A stretch of DNA of 64,000 nucleotides from Mycoplana rhizolycopersici (GCF_013378445.1 NZ_JABXYK010000004.1:248001-312000); one strand, 5' to 3'; shown: positions 1 to 10,176, counted from the first letter of the stretch. A program made the numbers and translations. The notes: a model not told the origin generated them from the sequence alone.

Positions 1-3000
1 CTGCGTCCGTCCATCAGATTGGCGGCCGTGCCGGAGGTATCGAGATCGAAGGTGCAGGCATCGAAAAGGGGATCGCGCATCATTTCGTCGGGTGCCGGCG
101 CATCCGGATCGGCGGCGTCGATAACAGGCTTGCCGACGGGCAAAGGTGGCGGCGCGTTGACGAAATCGATGCCCGCGCATGATGCCCAGAGATTGGGATC
201 GTCGCCTTCCTTGCGCGTTGTGGTGAAAAAGACGAGCTGGCTCGGATCGCTCAGCCGGGCTTGTGTGGAGGCTGCGGTGTCCATGTGCGCTGCGGCGATC
301 TGCAGCCGGATATCGGGTTTGGGATAGACCTCCGGATCGGCGTCGGGCTGCCAGAGGGGGACGATCCAGCCGCCGTTGACGTCGCGGCCCCACCGGCCGT
401 CGACGGGGATGCGGCGGGAGCGGAACAGGCAGGCCTCGACGAAGCCGCGTGAACGCGGGGCGGCGCCGCTTTCCGGATAGGTGCGATCGGACTGGATGAT
501 ATCGATGTATTCGGCCGCCTTGCGGACGATCGGTCGGCCGAAATGCTGTCCGGCCTGCTGATCGGCGAACTGGTCATGCGGCAGCACCGTTCGCTCATAG
601 ACGATGACGTGTTTGGCGATGTTCCAGAAGACGCCGATGCGGCCGATCCGCTCGACGCTGTAGGTCTCGGTCCGGCCGAAATTCGTGTCGGAAACGATGC
701 GTGTCTTGTCGTCTGCGAAGAAGGCCCGGACGAAGCCTGATCCGCCGAGGGCGGAGAATCCGGGCTGAACGATCTGGCCACGCGTGCTGCGCGGTTCCTT
801 CATGACCTCTTCGAAGATGTTGCTCGATTCGAAGCCGCGCGTTGCGCCGCCCCTCAAGCCGGCAGAAGCGCTTTCGGGGTTCCAGGGCTCCCGGTCCAGG
901 TCTGCATCGTCGCGAAGCTCAAAAGCGACCTTCTCCTCGACCGACAGCGGCCCATAGCTACCCTCCCGATAGGCCTCGAACGCGGCAAGTCGCGTGCCGT
1001 AGAGCTTGGCGAAAGAGGCGCAGAGGTCCCGGAAACGATCATAGAGTTCCGCCTCGACGAGCGGTTGCGCGGAGGTGGGTGCGCTGCTGCTCGCCGCAGC
1101 CAGCCTCCGCCGGATGCCGGCCGGGCGGGCGGGCAGCGGATCCCGGATGGCCCCGATGCGGGCGCCGTGCTCGGTGAGCCGCAATCCCGGGGTCGTCATC
1201 CGGCCCGCGAGCCCGTAGAGAAACTCCATCCGCGCCGTGCGCAGTCCGGCGCCGGGCGCACGCTCGCCGGCAAAGCCGAGCACGCGGCGAACGTTCCACG
1301 GCGCTTCCGAGTATCGCTGGCGATAGTAGGACGACAACAGCGCCAGCCGCGAAACGGTGCCGAGCCGGTAGTCGAGTGCCACTTCCGATCCCGCTGCAGA
1401 GATGGAGGGCCAGGGTTCACCCTTTTCGAAGGCTTCGCCTGTCGCCTGCGGTGGAAAATATAGGTCGAAGCCTTCGGTGACGCCGGCGACTTCCCATTTG
1501 GCCCCGCCGTTCTCGGACAGTTCCCAATTGGCGATCTCGCCGTCATTCTCCTGGGCATCGCTTGCCGACGGGACGAACGTCGGCACGTCCACCATCGCTA
1601 TGGCGAAGGGTTCGGGATCGACGACGATCGTCCGCTTTTTCTGCTGGGCCGGGGATGTGCCCGAAGCAAGCGGTTCCCGGTGCAGCGTCAGGGCGAGGTG
1701 GCGATTGCGATTCGTGGCGGTTGTCTCATCCCCGCGCAGAAAGAACGGCGTCTCCCCGTAGCTGCCGTTCACCGCAGCATCGACGATGACGACCGGCGTC
1801 TCGCGCGACAGATTGCGGGCTATCCGCCGCTCCCGTTTCGCCTGTGTGCTATCGCCGGCCTCGGGCCTCGTGAGGTCCTGGAGCACTGCGTCGAAGGCGC
1901 GCGCAGCATCGGGAACGGGATCTTGCGCGCCTGGCCTTGCGTCCCGCAGTTCAAACTTTTCGATGCGCAGCCGAAGGCGGGGCACCGCTTCCCCGGCACG
2001 CGGGCGACGGGCGCGCCCGCTTTTCTTTTTCGGGTCCATCTCCTTCGTGGCAAAATGCTCCCGGCCGGGCGCGGCCGGATCGAACGTGACGGCGATGCGG
2101 ATGTCCATACCTCCCGTCTTGGCGCGCATCGCTTCGGGAACGTCGAGATCGAGCGCGCCGATGCGCAGCGGGCCGCCGGTGCCCGTGCCGGTCCCCTCGG
2201 CCTCGATCCTCACGTTGATCTCGGGCGCCTTTGCGGTGGCGGGCGGCGCGTCGAACCATTCGAAGGTTTCCTCCAGGCTGGTTCGTTCGACCGTCACCCT
2301 CACTGCACGCGTCACCGACTTGCCTGCATGGGTCAGAAGTCCGGGAAACACGGCGTCGGCGAGGAAGATGGCGCTCCTGCCGACCGGCCGGATGGCGACG
2401 GCGCATAATTCCTCGGGATCTGTATTGCCGCTCATATCCCGCAGCACGGCATCGTACAGTGTCTCAAAATCGCCGCTGGCGTCCTTCGCAGGTCTGACGT
2501 TGTGTAATTCGGGAACGAAGGATACGTCGGAGGCGTCGTTGATGGTTCGCAAAGCCTTGAGATAAGGTCGTACGACCCGTTCGTTCCAGATCGTGGCGAA
2601 TGGCTGCGGCGGCAACGGGCCCGCGCGCAGATAGAACGAGGCCGGCTGTGGTGCGGCGATTTCCGCCGGGGAAAACGCATCGGGGATCAGTTCGATTTCG
2701 ATACCCTTGGCGACGTCGATCGCGGTATCGAGGCTTGGATTCCGCTCGTCGAGAACGATCGTCGCCTTGCCCGGTGTGCCAGAGCTTGCCGGCGCGATCC
2801 GCAACCGCGTGCCGAAAGTGACGAAGTCATGCGATTTTGAAGTGCGGCTGTTTCGGCGGATACCCACGGGACGGATCATCACCGAGCGCGGGTTCGGAAA
2901 TTTGGGCTTCGGCGCAATAGCTGTGATGTCCTGCACGATGATGCCCCGGGCCTCGCGAAACAGTCGGGCAGGCAGCGGGAACGCGTCACCGTTCAAAGCG

Positions 3001-3485
3001 GATGGTGCGTCTGTACCGAATATCCAGCCGTCCAGCGGGCCGGGCGCCTCGGAAAGCGTGCCGATCGGATAGTACTTGGCTATTCCGTAATCCAGTCCGG
3101 GTGCGCTGGTGACGTGCGCGGCCCGGTAGGTCAGTTGCACATAGAGCGATCCGTCGCTCGCGAACATGTTGGAGGCCGGGATGTTGATAAGGTATCCGGC
3201 TATGAATCGTGCGTCGTTCGCGGTAAGCCGCACCAACGGGAAGGGCAGCGTCATCGACAGGGCCAGGTGGTCGTCTTCGTCCTCGTAATAGCTGAATTTT
3301 CCGGCCATCACCCGGAGGCTGAGCCGCAGCTTTCTTTTTTCCCCGTCGAAGAGTTCGACGTGATGGAACGCGACAGTGTCGATGGCAGGTCGCCGGATCA
3401 TGCGATTGCCGCTCTGGCTGATTTCCAGCACGAGCGTCTTCTTGCCCGCTACAATCTGGTAAAGCTTCAAAGCGAGCCGTTCCAA
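1..3485 (-). CDS. Large uncharacterised protein, 3' end beyond window
   Basis: An uninterrupted minus-strand frame of at least 1,161 codons reaches the left edge, so the C-terminus is missing. I chose the TTG at 3485 because AGGGAGG sits 4-5 bases upstream; the protein then begins MERLALKLYQIVAGKKT. The next in-frame ATG is at 3401 (before residues IRRPAIDT). Spot checks near 2440, 2035, 1820, 630 and 10 all read through in the same frame with normal codon use. The N-terminal part is rich in beta-type segments (VTLEISQSG-like, LSMTLPFPLVRLT) and I see no signal peptide or membrane helix. A basic DPKKKSGRARRPR patch lies in the middle. I recognise no catalytic motif or named family. It could be a structural or substrate-processing protein. 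The function is unknown; that it is a real coding region is well supported. Confidence 0.8.
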   Translation of the reverse strand, partial: MERLALKLYQIVAGKKTLVLEISQSGNRMIRRPAIDTVAFHHVELFDGEKRKLRLSLRVMAGKFSYYEDEDDHLALSMTLPFPLVRLTANDARFIAGYLINIPASNMFASDGSLYVQLTYRAAHVTSAPGLDYGIAKYYPIGTLSEAPGPLDGWIFGTDAPSALNGDAFPLPARLFREARGIIVQDITAIAPKPKFPNPRSVMIRPVGIRRNSRTSKSHDFVTFGTRLRIAPASSGTPGKATIVLDERNPSLDTAIDVAKGIEIELIPDAFSPAEIAAPQPASFYLRAGPLPPQPFATIWNERVVRPYLKALRTINDASDVSFVPELHNVRPAKDASGDFETLYDAVLRDMSGNTDPEELCAVAIRPVGRSAIFLADAVFPGLLTHAGKSVTRAVRVTVERTSLEETFEWFDAPPATAKAPEINVRIEAEGTGTGTGGPLRIGALDLDVPEAMRAKTGGMDIRIAVTFDPAAPGREHFATKEMDPKKKSGRARRPRAGEAVPRLRLRIEKFELRDARPGAQDPVPDAARAFDAVLQDLTRPEAGDSTQAKRERRIARNLSRETPVVIVDAAVNGSYGETPFFLRGDETTATNRNRHLALTLHREPLASGTSPAQQKKRTIVVDPEPFAIAMVDVPTFVPSASDAQENDGEIANWELSENGGAKWEVAGVTEGFDLYFPPQATGEAFEKGEPWPSISAAGSEVALDYRLGTVSRLALLSSYYRQRYSEAPWNVRRVLGFAGERAPGAGLRTARMEFLYGLAGRMTTPGLRLTEHGARIGAIRDPLPARPAGIRRRLAAASSSAPTSAQPLVEAELYDRFRDLCASFAKLYGTRLAAFEAYREGSYGPLSVEEKVAFELRDDADLDREPWNPESASAGLRGGATRGFESSNIFEEVMKEPRSTRGQIVQPGFSALGGSGFVRAFFADDKTRIVSDTNFGRTETYSVERIGRIGVFWNIAKHVIVYERTVLPHDQFADQQAGQHFGRPIVRKAAEYIDIIQSDRTYPESGAAPRSRGFVEACLFRSRRIPVDGRWGRDVNGGWIVPLWQPDADPEVYPKPDIRLQIAAAHMDTAASTQARLSDPSQLVFFTTTRKEGDDPNLWASCAGIDFVNAPPPLPVGKPVIDAADPDAPAPDEMMRDPLFDACTFDLDTSGTAANLMDGR

Positions 3486-3604
3486 GGTGACCTCCCTGAT
3501 CACGCGGAGTTGAAACAGTCTGCATGGGCGCTGTTGCGCGCGTTATCGGCATGGGATCGGGGCATGCGGGTCGGCGGATGGCGACGGATCGGGCGCGCAT
3601 CGAT

Positions 3605-3660
3605 ATCGAAATGCAATTATAGATATATATATTAATTTTTAAAGCAAGTATTTGTTGTAG
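3605..3660. promoter_or_regulatory. AT-rich divergent promoter region
   Basis: The 295 bases between the large minus-strand gene and the SDR gene contain a strongly AT-rich block (ATTATAGATATATATATTAA core) that stands out from the roughly 62% GC surroundings. It is well placed to hold promoters for both divergent genes. I could not assign a clear -35/-10 pair to either side. Confidence 0.4.
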
Positions 3661-3780
3661 TCGACCAACCCTGCCAGGTACCAGATTTCCACTTCTCATC
3701 GCGCCGGCAGGCTCGACCATGCAGAGGAGAGTGATAGGATCGCGCCGCAGACGCATCGCAGGGATTGGGAAGGAACGGAC

Positions 3781-4485
3781 ATGGCAGCCGAGAAGGTGGC
3801 TCTGATCACAGCAGGTGGCAGCGGCATGGGAGCCGCAGCGGCGCGGCGGCTCGCGGCCGATGGTTTCCGCGTGGCCATCCTGTCGTCTTCCGGCAAGGGC
3901 GAGGCCCTGGCGAAGGAATTGGGCGGGGTCGGAGTGACCGGTTCGAACCAGTCGAACGATGACCTGAAACAGCTCGTGGACCTTGCCATGCAGAACTGGG
4001 GCCGTATCGACGTGCTCGTCAACAGTGCCGGTCACGGGCCGCGCGCGCCGATCATCGAGATCACGGACGAGGACTGGCACAAGGGGCTGGACGTCTATCT
4101 GATGAACGTCATTCGCTCGACGCGCTTGGTCACGCCGATCATGCAGGCGCAGAAATCCGGTGCGATCGTCAATATCTCCACGGCCTGGGCCTTCGAGCCG
4201 ACGGCGATGTTTCCGACCTCGGCAGTCTTTCGGGCCGGGCTTGCTGCCTATACCAAGCTCTTTGCCGACACCTATGCCGCTGACAACGTTCGCATGAACA
4301 ACGTGTTGCCCGGCTGGATCGACAGCCTGCCGGCGACCGAGGAACGGCGCGCCGGCGTGCCGATGCAGCGCTACGGCACGAGCGCTGAGATCGCCGCCAC
4401 GGTCGCCTTCCTGGCGTCCGAAGGGGCTGGCTACATCACCGGCCAGAACATCCGCGTTGATGGCGGGCTGATGCGCTCTATCTGA
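3781..4485 (+). CDS. SDR-family protein with altered catalytic residues
   Basis: A 234-residue short-chain dehydrogenase/reductase fold. The ATG is preceded by GGAAGGA. The cofactor loop TAGGSGMG (residues 10-17) and the NSAG motif of the Rossmann fold are present, as is the C-terminal ITGQNIRVDGG typical of FabG-like SDRs. Aligned on the conserved A-G-L after the active-site lysine, the segment NISTAWAFEPTAMFPTSAVF followed by RAGL puts Ser where the catalytic Tyr belongs and Arg where the Lys belongs, with Thr at the usual Ser (a Ser just before it). It may therefore be a non-canonical enzyme or a nucleotide-binding pseudoenzyme. It is transcribed away from the large unknown gene. Confidence 0.85.
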   Translation: MAAEKVALITAGGSGMGAAAARRLAADGFRVAILSSSGKGEALAKELGGVGVTGSNQSNDDLKQLVDLAMQNWGRIDVLVNSAGHGPRAPIIEITDEDWHKGLDVYLMNVIRSTRLVTPIMQAQKSGAIVNISTAWAFEPTAMFPTSAVFRAGLAAYTKLFADTYAADNVRMNNVLPGWIDSLPATEERRAGVPMQRYGTSAEIAATVAFLASEGAGYITGQNIRVDGGLMRSI

Positions 4486-4522
4486 GCGCATCAGCCCGCG
4501 AACTCATTCCTTGGAGAACGAT

Positions 4523-5119
4523 GTGAAACCACGCACCCTGAGCGGCATTCTGGCCGGTGTCGTGTTGCTCTCGCCCATGCTTGCGCATGCGGATTGGGAG
4601 CCCGTCGAACAGGTGAAGACCTATGCCATCAGCGGCACGACCGGGATGGAACTGTACCGCTCCATCGGTGAACGCGGGCCGAAGGTCGGCGTCGGTCGCG
4701 CCATCGCCTTTACAGATTTCAAGTTGACGTGGTCGCGAAAATACGAGCCGCGGGACGGGGGCTGCGTGCTGTCGTCGGCTCGGCCGAAGCTGATCATCAC
4801 CTACATGCTGCCGAAGCCTTCGGCCCGGCCAAAGGGCGCGCTCGGCGAACGTTGGGATACCTTCCTCGCCGGCGTGCGGGCGCATGAGAAGATCCATGGG
4901 GACATCATCGAGGACATGGTCAGGCAGATCGAGGCCTATGCGGTGGGGCTGACGGTGGCTGACGACCCCGATTGCCGCAAGATCCGCAAGGTCCTGACGC
5001 AGAGGCTCGGCGAGCTTTCGCAGGCGCAAAGGCAGCGCAGCCGGGATTTCGACCGCACGGAGCTGAGCAACGGCGGCAACATCCACCAGCTCATCCTCGA
5101 TCTCGTGGGCGATAGCTGA
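4523..5119 (+). CDS. DUF922 putative secreted zinc protease
   Basis: A 198-residue protein. The GTG at 4523 is preferred over an in-frame TTG at 4511 because GGAG lies 7 bases upstream and the shorter protein begins with a clean signal peptide (MKPRTLSGILAGVVLLSP, then AHA-D cleavage). The mature part carries an HExxH zinc motif, HEKIH, inside RAHEKIHGDIIEDM. That motif and the overall length fit the DUF922 family of predicted secreted Zn-dependent proteases. It starts 37 bases after the SDR gene on the same strand, so they may be co-transcribed. Substrate unknown; the protease role is inferred from the motif only. Confidence 0.7.
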   Translation: MKPRTLSGILAGVVLLSPMLAHADWEPVEQVKTYAISGTTGMELYRSIGERGPKVGVGRAIAFTDFKLTWSRKYEPRDGGCVLSSARPKLIITYMLPKPSARPKGALGERWDTFLAGVRAHEKIHGDIIEDMVRQIEAYAVGLTVADDPDCRKIRKVLTQRLGELSQAQRQRSRDFDRTELSNGGNIHQLILDLVGDS

Positions 5120-5279
5120 CCCGCTTTCGGCCACGGCGCTTCTGCCGTTCGCCGTCGTCGGCCTGTCCATGCTCCCGTTCGACGACGTTCTTTCGCTGGT
5201 TAAAAAACTGCTTCTTCTCTGATCTGCGGCCGAGCGGGCGCACGATCGACGGCGCGCTGACGAATTCAATGCTCGCCAT
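5091..5279 (-). CDS. Possible small basic protein
   Basis: A 62-residue frame starting ATG at 5279 with AAGGGAA just upstream and an AT-rich stretch (around 5301-5335) that could be its promoter. The product begins [19 protein letters not shown] and becomes very basic and charged towards the end. Its 3' end overlaps the DUF922 gene by 29 bases. The N-terminus loosely resembles small rhizobial DUF1127-type proteins, but the conserved C-terminal motif of that family is absent. The same AT-rich stretch could instead drive ftsK on the other strand. Low confidence. Confidence 0.3.
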   Translation of the reverse strand: MASIEFVSAPSIVRPLGRRSEKKQFFNQRKNVVEREHGQADDGERQKRRGRKRVSYRPRDRG

Positions 5280-5468
5280 TTCCCTTGCTGGGCGGGGAAT
5301 CCTTCTAAAATACTGATAAATATAAAATTTTCTTCTCTACGCCATCTGAGGAGGGGCGCGCCACCTCTCCGAATCCATTCCTGCGGAAAGGGGCTGTTAA
5401 CCTTTATTTTCTATTCCCAAGGCAGGGGTTTTCACGGCTTCCCGCCAGTTCCAGCGTTGCAGGTTTCC

Positions 5469-8336
5469 ATGCGTCTTTCCCGAACGATCTCGCCTATAGC
5501 CCAAGATCAAGTCGCAAGCGGCGACACCGAAGGTCCGCAGCAGCGGCCGACACCACACGTCACGCTTCCGGGCATGACGGTTACGGGCGAGGTAAAGGCT
5601 GACGCGGCGCTGCCGGCCTGGCAGAGCGCGTTCATTCTCGGACCGAACGTTCGCTTCACGCGCACGCCCGAAAGCGCCTATTCGCGCAAGCAGGCCGAGC
5701 CCGTTTCGCCGAAACAGGAAGAGGCAAACGAGATTGTCGAGGTCCAGGTGCAACCCGAAATGCCTATCGTTGAAGAGGCGCCTGTAGTGCCGGTCCCCGC
5801 AGCACCCGCTGAGGCGCGCGTGGACATAGACGGCGACGCGATGCGCAGGATCGAAGGCGCAGGCCAGCGGGAAGCGTCGGCGGCAAACGGGCGCACGGCC
5901 GCTGCAAGGTCCGTGCCGCCCGAAAGAGGCAGTGACGACAATGCCGGCGCGCTGGCACTCTATCTGCGCCTGAAGCGGGAAATGGCGCAGGCCAGCCACG
6001 AACAGGTGCGCATAGCCGTTCCGGAAAAGGCGCCGATGCAGACTGTCGGACCTGCCGACGCAACTCCCGCCCTTGTCGCGGCGGCAGCCAGTGCCCATCA
6101 TGCATTCGGACTGCACATCTCCGACCATGCGCTCTTCGAAACGATGAGCCTCGATGTCGACCTGTCGCCGCTCGCTGCGGCCGAACGGCTCACTCTACCT
6201 ACGTTCCGCGCTGCCGCGAACACCACGCCGTCGCTTTACCGCGAGGTTAGCATTCGCGGGCGAAACGGGAATGTTGTCCCTGTAGCAGATGCAGGGATCC
6301 AGGTCGCGGAGAAGGCGGGGCGCCACGCGCCGTCGGTGCCGGGCGTTCGCGACACCCCGAATTCCCGGCCGATCGCGCGACCTGAAACCGTCGCTGCAGC
6401 CAAAAGCCCGGCACAGGCGGCGGTCGCTCCCGCGCCGACGCGGTCCGTGGCCGAGCAGCAGCCTGCTACCGTCGCAACGCAAGAAGGAACTGTGACCCTT
6501 CCCGGCTATACGCCACTCTCCGCGTTGCCTTCGCTCGCCGCATTCCGGCTGGGCACGGTCTGGCCGACATCGGTCAGCACGATCTCGATCGGCGATCACC
6601 CCCCGGTGGTGGATGTCCAGCCGGCCGAAGCCGTGGCAGCCGAGGACGTGCCGGCGGCATTGCCGGCCGAGCCTGCTGTCCCAGCGGTTGTCGAAGCCGC
6701 GCCGAAGCCGGTTTCCACCATTTCGCGGTCGCTGGCCCGTTCCGGGCTGTTTGCCGCAGTCGACAGCAATCCCGACTACGAATTCCCGCCCGTGGACCTG
6801 TTGCAGCAGCCGACCGGCGAGCAGGCGCACACGATGACGCAGGAAGCGCTCGAACAGAGCGCCGGCCTTTTGGAAAGCATTCTCGAGGATTTCGGCGTCA
6901 AGGGCGAGATCATCGACGTGCGGCCCGGCCCGGTGGTCACGCTCTACGAATTCGAGCCGGCACCGGGCGTGAAGTCCTCGCGTGTCATCGGGCTCGCCGA
7001 CGACATCGCGCGCTCCATGTCGGCGCTGTCGGCGCGCGTTGCCGTCGTTCCCGGCCGGAACGTAATCGGCATCGAACTGCCGAATGCGGTACGCGAGACC
7101 GTCTATTTCCGCGAACTCATCGAGTGCGAAAGCTACTGGGAGACGAAGTTCAAGCTCGCCGTCTGCCTTGGCAAGACCATCGGCGGCGAGCCGGTGATCG
7201 CCGAACTTGCCAAGATGCCGCACCTCCTTGTCGCCGGCACCACCGGTTCGGGCAAGTCGGTCGCTATCAACACCATGATCCTGTCGCTGCTCTACCGGCT
7301 GAAGCCGGAGGAATGCCGCCTGATCATGGTCGATCCGAAGATGCTGGAGCTTTCCGTCTATGACGGCATCCCACACCTGCTGACGCCCGTCGTGACCGAC
7401 CCGAAGAAGGCGGTGATGGCGCTGAAGTGGGCTGTGCGCGAGATGGAGGACCGTTATCGCAAGATGTCCCGTCTCGGCGTGCGCAACATCGACGGCTTCA
7501 ACGCCAGGGCGGCCGCTGCCCGCGCCAAGGGCGAGACCGTGATGTGCGACGTGCAGAAGGGCTTCGACCGCTCGACCGGCGAGCCGCTCTACGAGCAGGA
7601 GGAGATGGATCTCACCCCGATGCCCTACATCGTCGTCATCGTCGACGAGATGGCCGACCTGATGATGGTGGCGGGCAAGGAGATCGAAGGGGCGATCCAG
7701 CGTCTGGCGCAGATGGCGCGCGCCGCCGGCATTCACCTGATCATGGCGACGCAGCGTCCCTCGGTCGACGTCATCACCGGCACGATCAAGGCGAACTTCC
7801 CGACCCGCATCTCCTTCCAGGTCACGTCGAAGATCGACAGCCGCACCATTCTCGGCGAACAGGGCGCCGAGCACCTGCTCGGGCAGGGCGACATGCTGCA
7901 CATGATCGGTGGCGGCCGCATCGCCCGCGTGCATGGTCCGTTTGTCTCGGACTCCGAGGTTGAGGCCGTCGTGGCGCACCTGAAGACCCAGGGACGGCCG
8001 GAATACCTCGGCACTGTTACGGAAGATGCTGAGGAGGAAGATGCGGCGGAGCCGGAAGACACCGCCGTGTTCGACAAGACGGCCATGGCCGAGGACGACG
8101 GCAACGATCTCTATGAAAAGGCGATCAAGGTCGTCCAGCGCGACCGCAAATGCTCGACCTCCTATATCCAGCGGCGGCTTTCGATCGGCTACAACCGCGC
8201 CGCATCGCTGGTGGAGCGCATGGAGCGCGATGGACTGGTCGGACCTGCGAACCACGTCGGCAAGCGCGAAATCCTGAGCGGGAGCGGCAGCCGCGACAGT
8301 GCCGCGCCGATGGAAATGGTCGACGACGAGGACTGA
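5469..8336 (+). CDS. ftsK: FtsK/SpoIIIE-type DNA translocase without membrane segments
   Basis: A 955-residue hexameric DNA pump that moves chromosomal DNA during segregation. I chose ATG 5469 over an in-frame TTG at 5457 because GCAGG precedes the ATG at proper spacing. Residues 1 to about 440 are a Pro/Ala/Val-rich linker. The alpha/beta motor follows, with Walker A GTTGSGKS (about 590-597), Walker B region [12 protein letters not shown] (about 722-733) and the [20 protein letters not shown] signature. The gamma winged-helix domain is at about 880-940 ([20 protein letters not shown] onward), as in FtsKs that read KOPS polarity sites. The usual four N-terminal transmembrane helices are absent, so it is probably a soluble paralogue alongside a membrane FtsK elsewhere. 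Confidence 0.93.
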   Translation: MRLSRTISPIAQDQVASGDTEGPQQRPTPHVTLPGMTVTGEVKADAALPAWQSAFILGPNVRFTRTPESAYSRKQAEPVSPKQEEANEIVEVQVQPEMPIVEEAPVVPVPAAPAEARVDIDGDAMRRIEGAGQREASAANGRTAAARSVPPERGSDDNAGALALYLRLKREMAQASHEQVRIAVPEKAPMQTVGPADATPALVAAAASAHHAFGLHISDHALFETMSLDVDLSPLAAAERLTLPTFRAAANTTPSLYREVSIRGRNGNVVPVADAGIQVAEKAGRHAPSVPGVRDTPNSRPIARPETVAAAKSPAQAAVAPAPTRSVAEQQPATVATQEGTVTLPGYTPLSALPSLAAFRLGTVWPTSVSTISIGDHPPVVDVQPAEAVAAEDVPAALPAEPAVPAVVEAAPKPVSTISRSLARSGLFAAVDSNPDYEFPPVDLLQQPTGEQAHTMTQEALEQSAGLLESILEDFGVKGEIIDVRPGPVVTLYEFEPAPGVKSSRVIGLADDIARSMSALSARVAVVPGRNVIGIELPNAVRETVYFRELIECESYWETKFKLAVCLGKTIGGEPVIAELAKMPHLLVAGTTGSGKSVAINTMILSLLYRLKPEECRLIMVDPKMLELSVYDGIPHLLTPVVTDPKKAVMALKWAVREMEDRYRKMSRLGVRNIDGFNARAAAARAKGETVMCDVQKGFDRSTGEPLYEQEEMDLTPMPYIVVIVDEMADLMMVAGKEIEGAIQRLAQMARAAGIHLIMATQRPSVDVITGTIKANFPTRISFQVTSKIDSRTILGEQGAEHLLGQGDMLHMIGGGRIARVHGPFVSDSEVEAVVAHLKTQGRPEYLGTVTEDAEEEDAAEPEDTAVFDKTAMAEDDGNDLYEKAIKVVQRDRKCSTSYIQRRLSIGYNRAASLVERMERDGLVGPANHVGKREILSGSGSRDSAAPMEMVDDED

Positions 8337-8411
8337 GGCGTCGGCACGAACGGATGGTCGCGAACCGGGAGGGAAGGGCGGCCAATCGCGGTGACATTGT
8401 ATGAAGTTAGC

Positions 8412-8446
8412 AGCGGCGCGGGGGATATTCTCCTCGCGCCGCTTTT
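8412..8446 (+). terminator. Rho-independent terminator after ftsK
   Basis: AGCGGCGCG pairs with CGCGCCGCT around a 14-base partly paired loop and is followed by TTTTC. It lies 75 bases after the ftsK stop and before the convergent AGE-family gene. Confidence 0.8.
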
Positions 8447-8479
8447 CGTTGATGACGAGCGCTGACGGGCAGACCCGCT

Positions 8480-9715
8480 CTACTTGCGGTTCGCCTCGAG
8501 GATGCCCTTGGTCAGGCTGCCGGTCGCGGGATAGAGCGGGATGAGGCAGGCCTGCAGGGCGTGGTAGATGTCATCCTTGCCGGCAAACAGCGTGTAACTC
8601 GGTGCGAGGTCTTCGGTGAGTTCTGCGTGCCAGCCGCCGCGATCGCCATCGATGAAGTGGCGGGAGATGCCGTCCCAGATCTTGCGATACCATGTCTCGT
8701 GGAAGTCGCTCGGCAGGTGTTCGCACAGGAAGGATGCTGCGCCGACACCCTCGGCCATCGGCCACCAGAGCTTCTCGCGCTTCGCCGGCTCATCATTCCA
8801 GTCGAGCGTGTAGAAGAAGCCGGCCTTTTCCTTGTCCCATCCGAGTGCGATCGACTGCGCGAACAGGGCCTTTGCGGCCTCCGGCATCCACTCGTGCTTC
8901 TTGCCGCCGAGCGCCCAGAGCTGCAGGACCAGACGCGCCCATTCCAGCCAGTGGCCGGGGGTGGTGCCGGAGGGGCGGAACATCTCGTTGCCCTTGTAGT
9001 CCTTGTCCAGTGTCCAGTTCTCGTCGAAATGCTCGGGCACGCGGAAGCCGTTTTCACCGGCCCGCCTGCGGATAATGAGATCGGCGATGCGCTCGGCCTT
9101 CTTCAGGTAGCCCGTGTCACCGGTTGCCTCGAAGGCGGCCATTAGCGCTTCCGTCAGGTGCATGTTGGAGTTCTGGCCACGATAGCCGGGCACTGGCGAC
9201 CAATCGGCGCCGAATTCCTCGGCGATCGCGCCGTGCTGTTCCTCCCAGAAGCGGGAATTCAGGATCTCGGTGATATCCGCCATCATCCGGTCGGCGTCCG
9301 GATGTCCTGCCACCTTGGCGCTTGAGGCGGCGAGCAGCACGAAGGCGTGGCCATAGCCCTGTTTCGTGGCATCGAGCAGGCCGGAATTGTCGAGCGACCA
9401 GTGATACCCGCCGCGCTCGGCATCACGGTGCTTTTCCCAGAGATACTTCATGCCATGGTCGACGATGTCGTCGGAGCCGGGACGGCCAAGCAGGCTGCCG
9501 ATCGAGAAGCAGTGAACCATGCGGGCCGTCGAATGAATGCCCCTTATCGGATTTCCCGCATTGAGTGGCCGCCCCTCGGCATCGAGTTCGTAGAAGCCGC
9601 CATTGGGGTTGAAGGCGGGGTTCTGGAAGAAATCGAAAAGGCGGTTCGCCTGATCCCACAGCCACGCGCGATGATAGGGGCGCTCGCGCCAGGATAGCTG
9701 TTCATTCAAACCCAT
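8480..9715 (-). CDS. AGE-family sugar isomerase/epimerase
   Basis: A 411-residue (alpha/alpha)6-barrel protein of the N-acylglucosamine 2-epimerase (AGE) family, which includes mannose isomerases and YihS-type aldose-ketose isomerases. The start MGLNEQLSWRERPYHRAWL has GAGGAG upstream; a longer in-frame extension to 9829 lacks a ribosome site. Family hallmarks are RMVHCFSIGSLLGRP, the Trp/His-rich WSLDNSGLLDATKQGYGHAF, NSNMHLTEALMAAFEATGD and a C-terminal GGWHAEL. Length matches mannose isomerase-like members. It is convergent with ftsK and monocistronic. The substrate is probably a free hexose such as mannose, but that is inference. Confidence 0.85.
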   Translation of the reverse strand: MGLNEQLSWRERPYHRAWLWDQANRLFDFFQNPAFNPNGGFYELDAEGRPLNAGNPIRGIHSTARMVHCFSIGSLLGRPGSDDIVDHGMKYLWEKHRDAERGGYHWSLDNSGLLDATKQGYGHAFVLLAASSAKVAGHPDADRMMADITEILNSRFWEEQHGAIAEEFGADWSPVPGYRGQNSNMHLTEALMAAFEATGDTGYLKKAERIADLIIRRRAGENGFRVPEHFDENWTLDKDYKGNEMFRPSGTTPGHWLEWARLVLQLWALGGKKHEWMPEAAKALFAQSIALGWDKEKAGFFYTLDWNDEPAKREKLWWPMAEGVGAASFLCEHLPSDFHETWYRKIWDGISRHFIDGDRGGWHAELTEDLAPSYTLFAGKDDIYHALQACLIPLYPATGSLTKGILEANRK

Positions 9716-10176
9716 GTTCGTACTCCTCGTGCTAAAAGCGACTGCCGACGACAAGGCTGTTGCGGGCTGCCCTGGGCAGTCTCTTGCCACCGCGGCGTGA
9801 GCGACGAGCGCACGGCCCTGGAATGGCAAAAGAATGGCAAAGTTCCGGTCGGACTCGACAGAATGGGTGTGGCGTTATCGCGCAGTTCTTCCGGTGGGGC
9901 AAGTTTGGATGAAGAATATCCCCGCGGCCCTTATGTGATTTACAGCTTATATGCGTTCGCGTAGAGTTCCGCTGGTACTTCGGCCGCCGCCTGTGCGGAG
10001 ACTGCGAAGTCGTCCAAAGTTCTGCAGCCAGACCATTCATTGCCTGAAACAATCTTCGCTCGATGGCAAAGGCCGACCCCGTGCGGAAACGGTGGCGGCA
10101 GGCCGACTTCGACCGCAGGCGACAGTCTCGTTCGCGGTCCTTGCTTTCGCGGGCGGTCAACGGAGGGAGTTCGAGA
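9716..10176. other. Non-coding stretch, nothing recognised
   Basis: 461 bases between two divergent genes. Short frames cross it on both strands, but none has a ribosome site or plausible protein character. It must hold the promoters of the AGE isomerase and the secreted protein; GTGATTTACAGCTTATATGC around 9940-9958 is the only AT-rich candidate I see. Confidence 0.5.

Noticed and set aside
2986-4491. A 501-codon minus-strand frame across the SDR gene
   Set aside because: It is antisense to the well-supported SDR gene and to the N-terminal part of the large unknown gene; its product is rich in Arg and His without any fold pattern.
6195-8255. A 686-codon minus-strand frame inside ftsK
   Set aside because: It is a shadow of the high-GC ftsK codons (His/Asp/Arg-rich product) and has no ribosome site.
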